A stretch of DNA of 64,000 bases from RGIG5270 sp045538635 (GTDB lineage Bacteria; Verrucomicrobiota; Lentisphaeria; Victivallales; Victivallaceae), in the NCBI GenBank assembly GCA_045538635.1, contig JAZSRU010000125.1, positions 1 through 64,000 on the forward strand, in the 5' to 3' direction. Below, in pieces: positions 44,189-52,407 of the stretch. The stretch's first letter is position 1; each line of letters starts with the position of its first letter. The notes below the pieces were generated by a model. The model was not told where the DNA came from, searched no databases, and was given only the letters and a program-made list of their open reading frames with translations. A program made the translations under genes and the position numbers.

Positions 44189-45343
44189 TTAAATGCAGTA
44201 ACGGAGTTCACCGTCAACATAAGTTTCAAGGACCTTGAAACTTTCATCAAGCAGGACAATATCTGCACAGTATCCGGGTTCGATTTTGCCGATATTGCCG
44301 AGATTCAATGCTCTTGACTGATTGTAAGATGTCGTTTTGATCAATTCCGCGAGGTCAAGCATGGTAACATCATAAACATTTTTCAGAGCATCGCAGATTT
44401 GCAGAGTTGAACCTGCCAATGCGCCGTTTTCAAGACGGGCAGCACCGGCTTTGACAAAAGTCTGCATACCGCCGAGATCATACTCTCCGTCAGGCATTCC
44501 GGAGGCGCGCATTGCATCGGATATAAGCTGGATGTATTCAGTATTTTTGAGAGTGAAGACCAGTTCAATCATGTCCGGGCAGATGTGGAGTTTGTCGCAG
44601 ATGAATTCGATATAAACATCTTCGTGGAGCAATCCTGCACCGACCATGCCGATATCGCGGTGATGCAATGGAGTCATCTGATTGCAGAAATGGCTCAAGT
44701 TGCGCATTCCGTGCAGATAAGCATTTTTGAATTCTGCATGAGTTGCGTTGGTGTGGACCGCCGAAGGGGTGATGCCCATGGCGAGAAGTTCAGATGCGAA
44801 TTCAGCACCGCCTTCGACTTCCGGTGCATAGGAAACTTTTTTGACCGGAAAAATTGCATTGAGCCGTTTTACTTCCTCAATGTCCGGCAGACGGACAAAA
44901 GCCGGATTCTGTGCGCCGATGAGTTTTGTATTGATATATGGACCCTCAAGATGTACTCCGGGGATTTTGCAGCCGTGAATACTTACAGGGCTGTTGATAT
45001 AGTCGGCAGCACTTTGGAGCGCGCCTGCGAGCTGTTCTTCGCTGACAGTGAGTGTGGTCGGAAGCAGAGTTGTGACGCCTTCGGCAAGTTTGTTCTGGGC
45101 GATGGCGGTGATTGCTTCGACAGATGCATCGCAGAAGTCAAAACCGCTTCTGCCGTGGCAATGGACATCGACAAAACCGGGCATGAGCATGGCATTATTG
45201 CATTCTTTGACCGTATCTGCATCAGGGAGATTGTCGCCGGGAGCAAAAATCTGTTTGATTTTGCCGTCAGCAACGAGGACGGACATATCTTCGTGTTCAA
45301 AGCCGGGAGTTACGAGATAGCAGTTTTTAAAAAGAATCGACAT
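44189..45343 (-). CDS. nagA: N-acetylglucosamine-6-phosphate deacetylase (second copy)
   Basis: A 384-residue NagA, hydrolysing GlcNAc-6-P to glucosamine-6-P and acetate. Motifs are VDVHCHGRSGFDF (HxH), HLEGPYINTKLIGAQN, VHTNATHAEFKNA, NLSHFCNQMTPLHHRD and ISDAMRASGMPDGEY with the catalytic Asp. Unlike the copy at 23613, it is within the amino-sugar cluster, between the sugar-kinase and glycosidase genes, and should be induced with them. The two copies are clearly different, not a recent duplication. AAGGAAA lies upstream of the ATG. Confidence 0.92.
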   Translation of the reverse strand: MSILFKNCYLVTPGFEHEDMSVLVADGKIKQIFAPGDNLPDADTVKECNNAMLMPGFVDVHCHGRSGFDFCDASVEAITAIAQNKLAEGVTTLLPTTLTVSEEQLAGALQSAADYINSPVSIHGCKIPGVHLEGPYINTKLIGAQNPAFVRLPDIEEVKRLNAIFPVKKVSYAPEVEGGAEFASELLAMGITPSAVHTNATHAEFKNAYLHGMRNLSHFCNQMTPLHHRDIGMVGAGLLHEDVYIEFICDKLHICPDMIELVFTLKNTEYIQLISDAMRASGMPDGEYDLGGMQTFVKAGAARLENGALAGSTLQICDALKNVYDVTMLDLAELIKTTSYNQSRALNLGNIGKIEPGYCADIVLLDESFKVLETYVDGELRYCI

Positions 45344-45355
45344 ATTGAAATTTCC

Positions 45356-46744
45356 TTATTTGATAGCTGGCAGACTGGCGGCGATAACGGCCTGACCGTG
45401 GCGTTTGAATTTTTCGTCGGGAATACGGAAAGTAATGCTGGAAGCAAGTTCGGGGAATTCTGTGTTGAGGACTTTTTTTGCTTCTTCAATGATGATTTCA
45501 CCGCCTTTGCCGGAGCTTACGCGGCCGAGGATCAGGAGATTCTTTATCTCATAGAAATCTGCGTAATGGGCAATGGCATAACCGAAACATGTCCCGATGG
45601 TGCGGTAGATTTTTGCTGCGCGTTCATCGCCGTCAGCCATAAGTGCCTGAACCGCTTCGAGGCGTTTGGGGAAGGGCATATCGGACGGATATTCAAGTCC
45701 TGCTGCCGGTGCGAGCCGGGCGACGGCCTGTTGAGAGAAGTATTGTGCGCCGCAGCCGACGTCGCCTGACCATTCATCTGCGGGGGCATCATCGCGGTAG
45801 TCAACGGGGGCAAATGCGAGTTCATTGAGCCAGTCGGTGATATTGCCGTTCAGATTGACATATCCGATAGCCTGACTTGTTCCCATTGACAGACCGAGAA
45901 CGCCGTTTGATTCCATGCTCATTGCGCCGGCGAGAGCGGTAACTTCACCGTCATTGGCAACGACCATGGGGACATTGTATTCTTTCTGGATTTCGTCAAA
46001 AATCGGAACGATGTGTTTGACAAAATCATCTTTGGAAATACCGCGGAAAAGTGATGCAAGTCTGGGATGATTGTCAACATAAACACCGGCTGCACTGCCG
46101 CCTATGGCATCGACACGCGGGAGTTTTTCTGCGGCGCGGCGGAGAGAATCGCGGATTCCCTGCTTGTGATATTCCGGATCTTTCTGGAAATATGGATCCC
46201 ATACAACTTCTTCGGTGTGAACGACTTTGCCGTCAATGACTGCGGCGCATTTGCGGTCGGAGCCGCCGAGGTCGAAACCGATACGGCAGCCGTCAAGGTG
46301 TCCGCCGAGTTGAACCTGGATTTCATTTTCAGCAGGAGCTTCAGCCAGAGTTACGGGAGTGATTTTGAATGTCTTGCCGTAAATGGTTTCGCCCATGATG
46401 TCGTAATCAAATTTGCGTGCGCCGTCGGGGGAATAGATTTTTGCGAGATCGGCGGCAAGTTCGGGGGCATTGGCGATGACAACTTCATAACCGCCCTTCA
46501 TCCAGAGGAGGAACTTGATAATGCGTTCGGCATATTTCAAATTGAGAGCTTTGTAATCTCCGCAGTGCGGGAAGATTTCAGTTTTGAAAACTGAAACAGT
46601 TTCATTGGGGCGTTTGAGGGCAAAAACAGCGGGGATTGCCTTGCCGGAAGCTGCGAGTTGTTTTTTGAATTCGCGGTTCCAGAGAACAGCGGGGATATAC
46701 CCGGGATCGAGTTCGGGAGTGATTTTCGGTGTGACTTTTATCAT
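45356..46744 (-). CDS. ROK-like (ASKHA) sugar kinase with N-terminal extension
   Basis: A 462-residue protein of the sugar kinase/Hsp70/actin fold. The phosphate-1 motif CRIGFDLGGSDRKCAAVID begins near residue 154, the catalytic Asp lies in VVANDGEVTALAGA, and the phosphate-2 motif is LGLSMGTSQAIGY. These resemble ROK glucokinase/GlcNAc kinases, but the ROK zinc motif (CxCGxxGC) is absent, and there is an N-terminal domain of about 150 residues of unknown role. Likely function is phosphorylation of GlcNAc for the nagA just downstream; that comes from context. First gene of the minus-strand operon, divergent from lacI. Confidence 0.75.
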   Translation of the reverse strand: MIKVTPKITPELDPGYIPAVLWNREFKKQLAASGKAIPAVFALKRPNETVSVFKTEIFPHCGDYKALNLKYAERIIKFLLWMKGGYEVVIANAPELAADLAKIYSPDGARKFDYDIMGETIYGKTFKITPVTLAEAPAENEIQVQLGGHLDGCRIGFDLGGSDRKCAAVIDGKVVHTEEVVWDPYFQKDPEYHKQGIRDSLRRAAEKLPRVDAIGGSAAGVYVDNHPRLASLFRGISKDDFVKHIVPIFDEIQKEYNVPMVVANDGEVTALAGAMSMESNGVLGLSMGTSQAIGYVNLNGNITDWLNELAFAPVDYRDDAPADEWSGDVGCGAQYFSQQAVARLAPAAGLEYPSDMPFPKRLEAVQALMADGDERAAKIYRTIGTCFGYAIAHYADFYEIKNLLILGRVSSGKGGEIIIEEAKKVLNTEFPELASSITFRIPDEKFKRHGQAVIAASLPAIK

Positions 46745-46819
46745 TTTTTTCTCCTTGGAAATAATATGGTTTTTGTATTTTGCTTATAAGATAAACCTTT
46801 TTTGCGTATTTTCAACTGA

Positions 46820-46837
46820 TGAGAAAACATTTTCGCA
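46820..46837. promoter_or_regulatory. LacI-family operator site 1
   Basis: TGAGAAAACATTTTCGCA, with inner GAAAA/TTTTC symmetry. It matches site 2 at 14 of 18 bases or better and lies just upstream of a TTGAAA box on the minus strand (kinase-nagA-glycosidase operon). Confidence 0.65.
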
Positions 46838-46855
46838 AAAAAAATAAAAAAATAT

Positions 46856-46883
46856 TTGCATTTGGCGTTTAGAGTATTATTTT
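46856..46883 (+). promoter_or_regulatory. Predicted promoter of the lacI-family gene
   Basis: TTGCAT (46856-46861), 16 bases, TATTTT (46878-46883), lying between the two operator sites. Confidence 0.5.
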
Positions 46884-46897
46884 AATAGGTGAAAAAA

Positions 46898-46915
46898 TGA
46901 GAAACCGTTTTCACA
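46898..46915. promoter_or_regulatory. LacI-family operator site 2
   Basis: TGAGAAACCGTTTTCACA, nearly palindromic, just downstream of the predicted lacI promoter and 15 bases before the start codon, so a bound repressor would block its own gene. Confidence 0.65.
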
Positions 46916-46930
46916 AAACAGAGGAAAAAT

Positions 46931-47917
46931 ATGTCCGGACGAATTGATATCAAAAGTTTTGCCGAGTCAATCGGAGTTTCCGCTGCAACCGTTTCGCGTG
47001 CTTTCGGCGGTGCCGGGCGCATAAGCTCTGAAACCCGCAAAAAAGTGCTTGAAGCAGCGGAAAAAATGGGATATCATGCCAGTTTTCATGCGAAAAATCT
47101 CGGTTCAAAATATGGCGGCAGCATTGCCTTTTTTTATCCCGAATTATATACTGATGAACCGGATTATTTTATTTCGGAAATCGTGCTTGGAATCAACCGT
47201 ACATTGAATCATGACCGCTTGTTCAAGGTTACGCCTTTTGATGAACATGATGAGCGTCTGCTGGATAATGCCAGAGAGCAGATCCTCGACGGCAGAGTGT
47301 CCGGGGCGATCATTATCAGCGGTACAGCCGGGGCCACAAGTTTGATTTCTCTGGTGAAAAAAATGCGTCTTCCTTATGTCGTGATCGGCAAAAGCACCCC
47401 GAATTCCACCAATACAGTCGATTATGACAATGAATACGGAGCTATGCTCGCAGGGCGTTATTTCCGTGAGACAGGGAGAAAAAATCCTGCTTATATTTCC
47501 GGACATCTTGACCGCCCCAAAAAACATGGTTTTGCCGCCGGATTCGGTGTGGCCGATGATAAAATTTTTGAGATTCGTGGCGGAGCCGGATTCAAGTATG
47601 GATTTCAGGCGGCGGAGGAAATTTTTCACCGCCACAGGGAAGTGGATTGTATTTTGTGTGCAAATGATATTATTGCTATCGGTTTTATCAAGCGTGCCGC
47701 TGAACTCGGCCTGAAAGTTCCGTCCGATATCGGTGTTATCGGTTTTGATGATATTGCCATTGCTAAAAATTATATGCCGTCGATTTCAACTGTTTCTCTG
47801 CATCTGCGTCAGCTCGGTGTCAGTGCCGGAGAAATGCTTGAGGCTCAGTTCGCCGGAAAAGCAAAAATCCCGAATGAAGTTGTCCGCTGCGACCTTATTA
47901 TCCGTGAATCAACTTGA
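46931..47917 (+). CDS. LacI-family transcriptional regulator of the amino-sugar cluster
   Basis: A 328-residue repressor. The N-terminal HTH is DIKSFAESIGVSAATVSRAF (residues 4-23), with the hinge helix region SSETRKKVLEAAEKMGY, then a periplasmic-binding sugar domain with VDYDNEYGAMLAGRYF, PAYISGHLDRPKKHGF and DCILCANDIIAIGFIKRAAELG. It is divergent from the kinase-nagA-glycosidase operon; two matching operator-like sites lie between them (46820 and 46898). It likely represses both units and its own gene and is relieved by an amino sugar. The nucleotidyltransferase gene follows by 33 bases. Confidence 0.9.
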   Translation: MSGRIDIKSFAESIGVSAATVSRAFGGAGRISSETRKKVLEAAEKMGYHASFHAKNLGSKYGGSIAFFYPELYTDEPDYFISEIVLGINRTLNHDRLFKVTPFDEHDERLLDNAREQILDGRVSGAIIISGTAGATSLISLVKKMRLPYVVIGKSTPNSTNTVDYDNEYGAMLAGRYFRETGRKNPAYISGHLDRPKKHGFAAGFGVADDKIFEIRGGAGFKYGFQAAEEIFHRHREVDCILCANDIIAIGFIKRAAELGLKVPSDIGVIGFDDIAIAKNYMPSISTVSLHLRQLGVSAGEMLEAQFAGKAKIPNEVVRCDLIIREST

Positions 47918-47950
47918 AAATTTATATAAATATAACTTGAAAGGAAAATT

Positions 47951-48850
47951 ATGAAACCAGCACTTGTTCTGCTCGCCGCAGGAATGGGGAGCCGTTACGG
48001 CGGCTTGAAACAGCTCGATCCGATGGGACCGAATGGTGAAACTTTGATGGATTATTCCATTTTTGATGCCATCCGTGCAAATTTCAGCAAAGTTGTCTTT
48101 ATTATCCGCCGTGATATTGAGGAAGTTTTCAAAAATCAGATCGGCAGCAAATATGAAAAATTCATTCCGGTCGAATATGCATTTCAATCTCTTGATGACC
48201 TGCCGCAAGGATTTTCTGTTCCCGAAGGCAGAGTGAAACCGTGGGGGACCGGTCATGCCGTTTATGCCGCAAGAAATGTGGTGAAAGGTCCGTTCGTTCT
48301 TATCAATGCCGATGATTTTTACGGTCAGGACGGATATGCAAAACTCGGAGAATTTCTTTCTGCCGGAGCAGGAAATGAATTTGCCATGTGCGGATTTCTG
48401 ATGAAAAATACTGTTTCAGAAAATGGTTCTGTTTCACGCGGTATCTGCGATATTGATGCTGACGGAAATCTCTCCAATGTCGTCGAACACACCAAAATAA
48501 TAAAAGAAAACGGAAAATATATCAGTTGTCTGGATAATGGCGAAAAGGTTGAATTTCCTGCGGATACTGTCGTTTCTATGAATATGTGGGGTTTTCAGGA
48601 TTCACTTTTTGATCATCTGGAAGAACTTTTTGTTGAATTTCTCAAGGAAAAAGGTACTGAACTCAAAAGTGAATTTTACATTCCGGCTGTTGTTGATACT
48701 CTGGTCAAGGCTGGCAAATGTACTGCAAAAGTTCTGATCTCTGAATCTGCATGGTTTGGCATTACATATCAGGAAGATAAACCTGAAGTTCAGAAAAATC
48801 TGAAAAAACTTATCGAAAATGGCGTATATCCGGAAAAACTTTTCCCATAA
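47951..48850 (+). CDS. Sugar-1-phosphate nucleotidyltransferase
   Basis: A 299-residue NTP-transferase. The nucleotide-binding start LVLLAAGMGSRYGGLKQLDP (residues 5-24) is the GxGxRxxxxxxxKP pattern, and VLINADDFYGQDGY carries the metal-binding Asp. In the setting NTP transferase-NahK-epimerase, it is likely to convert GlcNAc/GalNAc-1-phosphate to the UDP sugar, as UTP-hexose-1-phosphate uridylyltransferases do in bifidobacterial lacto-N-biose loci. The nucleotide specificity cannot be read from sequence. The kinase gene starts 9 bases after its stop. Confidence 0.8.
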   Translation: MKPALVLLAAGMGSRYGGLKQLDPMGPNGETLMDYSIFDAIRANFSKVVFIIRRDIEEVFKNQIGSKYEKFIPVEYAFQSLDDLPQGFSVPEGRVKPWGTGHAVYAARNVVKGPFVLINADDFYGQDGYAKLGEFLSAGAGNEFAMCGFLMKNTVSENGSVSRGICDIDADGNLSNVVEHTKIIKENGKYISCLDNGEKVEFPADTVVSMNMWGFQDSLFDHLEELFVEFLKEKGTELKSEFYIPAVVDTLVKAGKCTAKVLISESAWFGITYQEDKPEVQKNLKKLIENGVYPEKLFP

Positions 48851-48859
48851 GAGGTGTTT

Positions 48860-49951
48860 ATGAAATACGATTTGAAAGAAATAAGTTCGCATTTTGCAAT
48901 TTACGGTGATTTTATAATTGCTGTTCCTTTCGGTACCGGACATATCAATGATACCTATCAGGCCGCATTCAATCAGGCCGGAACTGTGGCGCATTATACT
49001 ATTCAGCGCATCAATCACAATGTCTTTAAAAATCCTGTCAAGCTCATGGAAAATGTTGAGCGCGTAACTTCTCATCTCGCTGGTAAAAGTACAGACAGCC
49101 GCACAACTTTGCGGGTTGTCAGAACTCTTGACGGTCAGAGCTGTTATGCTGCTCCCGACGGCACTTTCTGGCGCTGTTATCTTTTTGTTGAAAATGCGCG
49201 CACCTATGACGTGCTTGAGAATGCGAAACAGGCTTATGAAGCTGCCCGTGCTTTCGGCAAGTTTCAGGGCGCATTGGTCGATATTCCGGGCGGAAGACTT
49301 TTTGAAACTATTGCAGATTTTCACAATACCCCCAAACGCCTCGCCAATCTCGAAGCCAGTATCAAGCTTGATAAATGCGATCGCGTAAAGAATGTCAGCC
49401 GTGAAATCGATTTTGTCATGTCCCGCCGTGACGATTGCGGAGTTTTGCTTGATCTGCATGCCAAAGGTCTTATCCCTGAACGCATCACCCATAATGATAC
49501 CAAGCTCAATAATGTTCTCATTGATGATTTTTCGGGTGAGGGGATTTGCGTTATCGACCTTGATACTGTTATGCCGGGACTCGCTCATTATGACTTTGGA
49601 GATATGATCCGTACCGGAACCAGTCCTGCGCTTGAAGATGAAGTTGATTTGAGCAAAGTTACCATGCGTTTTGAGATGTTTGAAGCTCTGCTCCGCGGCT
49701 ATCTTGTCGGCGGAAACGGATTTTTGAATGAAACTGAACTTGAATTTCTGCCGTTTGCCGGTAAATTAATCACTATGGAAATCGGCATCCGTTTCCTGAC
49801 AGATTATCTTGATGGAGATGTTTACTTCAAAACTCATCGCAACAACCACAACCTTGACCGTTGTCATACACAGTTCAAGCTCGTCGAATCAATCGAAGAG
49901 CAGATGGATGCTATGAAGTTCAAGGTTCAGGAAGTCGCTAAAGGTTTGTGA
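48860..49951 (+). CDS. nahK: N-acetylhexosamine 1-kinase-like (APH-fold) kinase
   Basis: A 363-residue kinase of the aminoglycoside phosphotransferase fold that reads along its whole length like bifidobacterial NahK/LnpB, from GHINDTYQAAF and LMENVERVTSHL to ITHNDTKLNNVLID (HxDxxxxN catalytic loop), CVIDLDTVMPGLAHYDFGDMIR (DxD metal site) and ALEDEVDLSKVTMRF. NahK phosphorylates GlcNAc or GalNAc at C1. Recognition is from memory of that family; alignment would settle it. GAGGTG lies 4 bases before the ATG at 48860. It is co-transcribed with the nucleotidyltransferase. Confidence 0.85.
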   Translation: MKYDLKEISSHFAIYGDFIIAVPFGTGHINDTYQAAFNQAGTVAHYTIQRINHNVFKNPVKLMENVERVTSHLAGKSTDSRTTLRVVRTLDGQSCYAAPDGTFWRCYLFVENARTYDVLENAKQAYEAARAFGKFQGALVDIPGGRLFETIADFHNTPKRLANLEASIKLDKCDRVKNVSREIDFVMSRRDDCGVLLDLHAKGLIPERITHNDTKLNNVLIDDFSGEGICVIDLDTVMPGLAHYDFGDMIRTGTSPALEDEVDLSKVTMRFEMFEALLRGYLVGGNGFLNETELEFLPFAGKLITMEIGIRFLTDYLDGDVYFKTHRNNHNLDRCHTQFKLVESIEEQMDAMKFKVQEVAKGL

Positions 49952-50050
49952 TGATGATTTCAGTGGCGGAAACCCTGCCTTTTCAAAAAAGAAAAGAGTA
50001 TTGGGTTATACTGATATTATCGCTTGCAGATTTTTGCAAAGCAAAAAAAT

Positions 50051-50143
50051 GAAAGCGTATATAAAAAGGTTTGGAAAATGATGAGGGGGTGTCGGAGGAG
50101 AAGAAAAGAACCTTTCCTTAAAAGGTTTTTTCTTCTCCCCTGA
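50051..50143 (+). repeat. Dispersed hairpin repeat, copy 1 (epimerase leader)
   Basis: Starts GAAAGCGTAT, followed by AAAAAGGTTTGGAAAATGATG, a GGGGGTGTCGG block and a hairpin with an 18-19 bp stem (50097-50115 with 50121-50138). Closely resembles copies at 51121 (inverted), 51311 (shortened) and 57841. Confidence 0.75.
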
Positions 50144-50177
50144 CAAAAACTCAATAACTTACAGAAAGGTTTTTATT

Positions 50178-51098
50178 ATGAAAGTTCTGATTACAGGCGG
50201 AGCCGGATTTATCGGCAGTCACATTGCTGAATATTTTCAGGGCAAAGCTGAAGTTGTAGTGCTTGACAATCTGCGTTCCGGACATCGGGAAAATCTGAAT
50301 GGTCTGGATGTTAAATTTATTGAAGGAGATATTTGCGACCGAGCAGCAGTGCGTGAAGCAATGCAGGGGGTGGATTATGTTTTTCATCTCGCAGCGATGA
50401 TCAGCGTTCCTGAATCAATGTTCAAAATTGCCGAATGTATCAAAATAAATAATACCGGTATGATCAACGTCCTTGAGGAAGCCGCTGATGCAAAAGTTAA
50501 AAAACTCTGTTTCTCAACAAGCGCGGCAATTTATGGCGATAATCCTGAAATGCCAAAACGGGAAATCATGATCCCGGAACCTAAAAGTCCTTATGCGATC
50601 ACCAAGCTTGACGGTGAATATTATTGCAATATGTTTACCCAGACCGGGCGTTTGCAGACTGCCTGTCTGCGTTATTTCAATGTTTTCGGCCCCCGTCAGG
50701 ACCCGAAAAGTGCATACGCGGCGGCTATTCCGATTTTTACTGCAAAAGCTGTTGCCGGAGAAGATATTACAATTTTCGGTGATGGCGAGCAGACCCGTGA
50801 TTTTATCTATGTCAAAGACATTGTTGAAGCCAATATTTTCATTGCTACACATGATTTTACCGGTGTTTACAATATCGCATACGGCGGCAAAATTACTATC
50901 AATGACCTCGTAAAACGCATCAAAGACAAAGTTAATTCCACTTCCAAAGTCGTTTATCTGCCGGAACGCCCCGGAGATGTCAAACACTCCATGGCTTCAA
51001 TTGATAAACTCAAAAGTACCGGATTCGTTCATAAATATGACTTTAATGAAGGAATGGATGCCACTATCGAGTACTTCAAAAATTTGAAAAAAGCGTAA
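50178..51098 (+). CDS. UDP-GlcNAc/UDP-glucose 4-epimerase-like protein
   Basis: A 306-residue short-chain dehydrogenase/reductase-type nucleotide-sugar epimerase. NAD-binding start LITGGAGFIGSHIAEYF, then FHLAAMISVPESM, the Ser in FSTSAAIYG, catalytic SPYAITK (Tyr-x3-Lys), and RYFNVFGPRQDPKSAYAAA. The last motif is typical of the WbpP/Gne branch that epimerises UDP-GlcNAc and UDP-GalNAc. In this cluster it would turn UDP-GalNAc into UDP-GlcNAc. AAAGG lies before the ATG. The leader is shared in part with nagB (see repeats). Confidence 0.82.
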   Translation: MKVLITGGAGFIGSHIAEYFQGKAEVVVLDNLRSGHRENLNGLDVKFIEGDICDRAAVREAMQGVDYVFHLAAMISVPESMFKIAECIKINNTGMINVLEEAADAKVKKLCFSTSAAIYGDNPEMPKREIMIPEPKSPYAITKLDGEYYCNMFTQTGRLQTACLRYFNVFGPRQDPKSAYAAAIPIFTAKAVAGEDITIFGDGEQTRDFIYVKDIVEANIFIATHDFTGVYNIAYGGKITINDLVKRIKDKVNSTSKVVYLPERPGDVKHSMASIDKLKSTGFVHKYDFNEGMDATIEYFKNLKKA

Positions 51099-51120
51099 GG
51101 AGAAATTCAGGGATGAAAAA

Positions 51121-51217
51121 TGCAGGAAGGGAAGAAAAAACCTTTTGAGGAAAGGTTCTTTTCTTCCCCTCCTGCACCTCCCTTTCTTTTGCCAAACCTT
51201 TCAGTATTTGCTTTCAG
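51121..51217 (-). repeat. Dispersed hairpin repeat, copy 2 (inverted)
   Basis: Inverse of copy 1: the hairpin (51121-51176, about 25-bp stem TGCAGGAAGGGAAGAAAA with its complement) comes first, then GCCAAACCTTTCAGTATTTGC, the complement of the GAAAGCxxAT start. No T run. Confidence 0.75.
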
Positions 51218-51310
51218 TTTTTTGCTGACGCAAAAATCAGAAAGCATTATAAATTGGACGGTGCAGTAAAACAAAAGTAAAATACGCTTTTGAATTTTAC
51301 GAACTAAAAA

Positions 51311-51372
51311 AAAGCGTATTTAACATAAGAGTTTTTTGAAAATGATGAGGGGTGTCGGGGGAGAAGAAAACT
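51311..51372 (+). repeat. Dispersed hairpin repeat, copy 3 (hairpin deleted)
   Basis: AAAGCGTATTTAACATAAGA, GTTTTTTGAAAATGATGAGG and GGTGTCGGGGGAGAAGAAAAC match copy 1, but the second hairpin arm is missing. What follows (AAAACTCAACAATTTACA) matches what follows copy 1 (AAAACTCAATAACTTACA), so this is the same leader without the hairpin. Confidence 0.75.
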
Positions 51373-51413
51373 CAACAATTTACATAACAACCATTTAACA
51401 AAAGGAGTAAAAA

Positions 51414-52205
51414 ATGGACATTGTTATTTGCAAAAATGCAGAAACAGCAGAAAAACTGGCAGCAGCAATTATCGCTGATGAACTCAAGGCAAAACCTAAC
51501 CTGACTCTCGGTCTTGCCACCGGCGCAACGATGGAAAATCTTTATCACAAACTTGCTGAAATGAATCTCGATTTCTCTCTCTGCAAGACTTTCAATCTGG
51601 ATGAATATGTCGGTTTGCCCGCAGAGGATCACAATTCATACCGTTACTACATGAATTATCATTTCTTTGACCGCATCAATATCGACAAACGCAATACTCA
51701 TCTGGAAAACGGCGTTGCTGAAGATCTCGAAGCTGAATGCGCCCGTTATGAAGAAATGATGGAAGAAGCCGGCGGCGTCGATCTGCAGCTGCTCGGTATC
51801 GGTCTTTCCGGTCATATCGGTTTCAACGAACCTTTCTCCGATTGGTCAAGCCGCACCCGCGCCGTCAATCTGACTCCTGTTACCATGGCTCAGAACGGTC
51901 CTTATTTTGATGAAGCCAAAGGCGAAAAGATGCCTAACCGCGCTCTGACCATGGGGGTTGGTACTGTTCTGGATGCTAAAAAACTTCTTATGCTCGTTAC
52001 CGGCGCACGCAAAGCTGATATCATTTCCAAGGCTCTTGAAGGTCCGATGACTTCCATGGTTTCCGGTTCAGCTATTCAGCTGCATCCTGATTGTGTTGTC
52101 ATCCTTGACGAAGAAGCCGCTGCTAAATTGACTATGAAAGATTATTGCTATTCCGCATTTGCAAATGATCCCAAATGGGACGCTTACCGCGAAATCGTCA
52201 AATAA
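51414..52205 (+). CDS. nagB: Glucosamine-6-phosphate deaminase
   Basis: A 263-residue NagB, isomerising and deaminating glucosamine-6-P to fructose-6-P and ammonia, the exit of the pathway into glycolysis. Motifs are LGLATGATMENLYHKL (phosphate loop), FNLDEYVGLPAEDHNSY (catalytic Asp) and LLGIGLSGHIGFNEPF (His and Glu). The residue before GHIGFNEP is Ser where E. coli has Asp; other non-enteric members vary here too. Length fits the family. AAAGGAG precedes the ATG. A terminator follows. Confidence 0.94.
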   Translation: MDIVICKNAETAEKLAAAIIADELKAKPNLTLGLATGATMENLYHKLAEMNLDFSLCKTFNLDEYVGLPAEDHNSYRYYMNYHFFDRINIDKRNTHLENGVAEDLEAECARYEEMMEEAGGVDLQLLGIGLSGHIGFNEPFSDWSSRTRAVNLTPVTMAQNGPYFDEAKGEKMPNRALTMGVGTVLDAKKLLMLVTGARKADIISKALEGPMTSMVSGSAIQLHPDCVVILDEEAAAKLTMKDYCYSAFANDPKWDAYREIVK

Positions 52206-52224
52206 TCGCTGTCGTTGAAAAATT

Positions 52225-52268
52225 CACTCTCTGTTTTCCTGTCTGGATTTCAGAGAGTGTTTTTTTTT
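52225..52268 (+). terminator. Rho-independent terminator after nagB
   Basis: A perfect 9-bp stem CACTCTCTG/CAGAGAGTG (52225-52233 with 52251-52259), then a run of nine T. Confidence 0.9.
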
Positions 52269-52334
52269 GAACATAATGTAAAATTTTTTGTGTTTTCAAT
52301 GCTTTTGCTTTTGAAGAAAAAATGCGGAAAAAAC

Positions 52335-52363
52335 TTGAAAAAAATATGCTTTTGTGGTATAAT
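52335..52363 (+). promoter_or_regulatory. Predicted promoter of the SH3-domain gene
   Basis: TTGAAA (52335-52340), 17 bases, TATAAT (52358-52363), the closest to the standard consensus in the window. Confidence 0.65.
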
Positions 52364-52407
52364 AAGTAGTTGTAAAATATTTATTTGATATTCATAAGGA
52401 GTTGAGT

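Noticed and set aside
44585..45769. 394-codon open frame on the plus strand
   Set aside because: It lies opposite nagA and the sugar-kinase gene, whose motifs are clear, and its sequence is a typical antisense product with no recognisable domain or ribosome binding site.
48602..49588. 328-codon open frame on the minus strand
   Set aside because: It is antisense to the NahK-like gene and the end of the nucleotidyltransferase; composition is Phe/Ile-rich and has no family match.
51414..52205. Ser in place of the Asp before GHIGFNEP in NagB as a sign of inactivity
   Set aside because: Non-enteric NagB proteins vary at this site, and the other catalytic residues are present.
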